NCBI GenBank assembly: GCA_937927415.1
Contig: CALBDS010000053.1
Coordinates: 197,108 to 261,107, forward strand
Direction of reading: 5' to 3'
From: an uncultured Rhodospirillaceae bacterium
GTDB lineage: Bacteria; Pseudomonadota; Alphaproteobacteria; Azospirillales; Azospirillaceae
Length of the DNA stretch: 64,000 bases
Numbering within the stretch: the first letter of the stretch is position 1; each line of letters starts with the position of its first letter. Position numbers and translations under genes: made by a program. Below are positions 63,959 through 64,000 of the stretch, piece after piece. The notes under the pieces are model-generated. The model was not told where the DNA came from. It made no database searches and saw only the letters and a list, made by a program, of their open reading frames with translations.

Positions 63959-64000
63959 CTAGGATAAGATATCAAGCAGGTCGTCAATCTGAGACTTGCG
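63959..64000 (-). CDS. 3' end of an unidentified gene at the right edge
   Basis: The last 42 bases read on the minus strand as 13 codons plus a TAG stop, ending KSQIDDLLDILS. Only the C terminus is visible. SQxxIDxLL tails occur in CheY-binding peptides such as the CheZ C terminus, so a chemotaxis protein is possible, but this is too short to identify. Confidence 0.4.
   Translation of the reverse strand, partial: RKSQIDDLLDILS

Noticed and set aside
60913..63987. Open frame of about 1,000 codons on the minus strand opposite the GGDEF-EAL gene
   Set aside because: Composition is dominated by His, Gln, Arg and Gly, no domain is recognisable, and the opposite strand encodes a complete GGDEF-EAL protein. 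Such antisense frames are common at this GC content.

Overview
The window is a stretch of bacterial chromosome with very high G+C, strong third-position GC bias and dense coding on both strands. Gene content points to an alphaproteobacterium of the Rhodospirillales/Azospirillum type. The evidence is a phasin, a NepR/EcfG-type stress sigma pair, an LdtR/PetP-like MarR regulator, a TRAP transporter, the order tpiA-secG-pyrG-kdsA, the pair hisZ-purA, a split type I secretion system and leucyl/arginyl-tRNA-protein transferase. The genus is inference. No rRNA, tRNA, CRISPR array, phage or complete insertion sequence was recognised.

Layout. 1-6.4 kb: lipid kinase plus metallophosphoesterase, MarR-family regulator, alanine dehydrogenase, phasin, RlmJ, a secreted lytic transglycosylase. 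6.4-11.4 kb: TPR-methyltransferase, PhoD-like phosphatase, then a small NepR-like anti-sigma factor and an ECF sigma factor with an EcfG-type promoter between them. 11.4-17.5 kb: glycogen phosphorylase, a chemoreceptor and release factor 3. 17.5-24.5 kb (minus strand): TRAP permease pair without a binding protein, Bpt, an alpha-E/ATP-grasp pair, MotB. 24.6-29 kb: flavin reductase, threonine ammonia-lyase coupled to a penicillin acylase. 29-37.6 kb: peptidoglycan-binding/GH46-like protein, lytic transglycosylase, alpha/beta hydrolase, RsmA, a FliL-like protein, polysaccharide deacetylase coupled to a GNAT, MltA, an RsmB-like methyltransferase. 37.7-46 kb: HutH, type I secretion ABC protein and adaptor, a single-domain response regulator, and a divergent pair made of a coiled-coil/proline-rich protein and an HTH-linker-MinD/ParA-like fusion. 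46-54 kb: an element-like palindromic insert, TrpE, PpiD, TpiA, SecG, PyrG, KdsA. 54-64 kb: a membrane protein with a tail-anchored pseudokinase, PurA, HisZ, a MocR regulator and a GGDEF-EAL protein with PAS; the 3' end of one more gene enters at the right edge.

Most of the window is core housekeeping: translation factors and rRNA modification (RlmJ, RsmA, RsmB-like, RF3), amino acid and nucleotide metabolism (Ald, threonine ammonia-lyase, HutH, TrpE, HisZ, PurA, PyrG), cell wall remodelling (four probable peptidoglycan-active enzymes) and envelope biogenesis (PpiD, SecG, KdsA). The parts that look least described are the HTH-MinD fusion with its divergent partner (43.3-45.9 kb), the pseudokinase/membrane protein pair (54.0-56.6 kb), the type I secretion ATPase with altered catalytic motifs (39.5-41.2 kb), the reversed sigma/NepR-like pair (9.8-10.8 kb), and a 234-bp terminal-inverted-repeat element flanked by a 10-bp direct repeat (45.9-46.2 kb).
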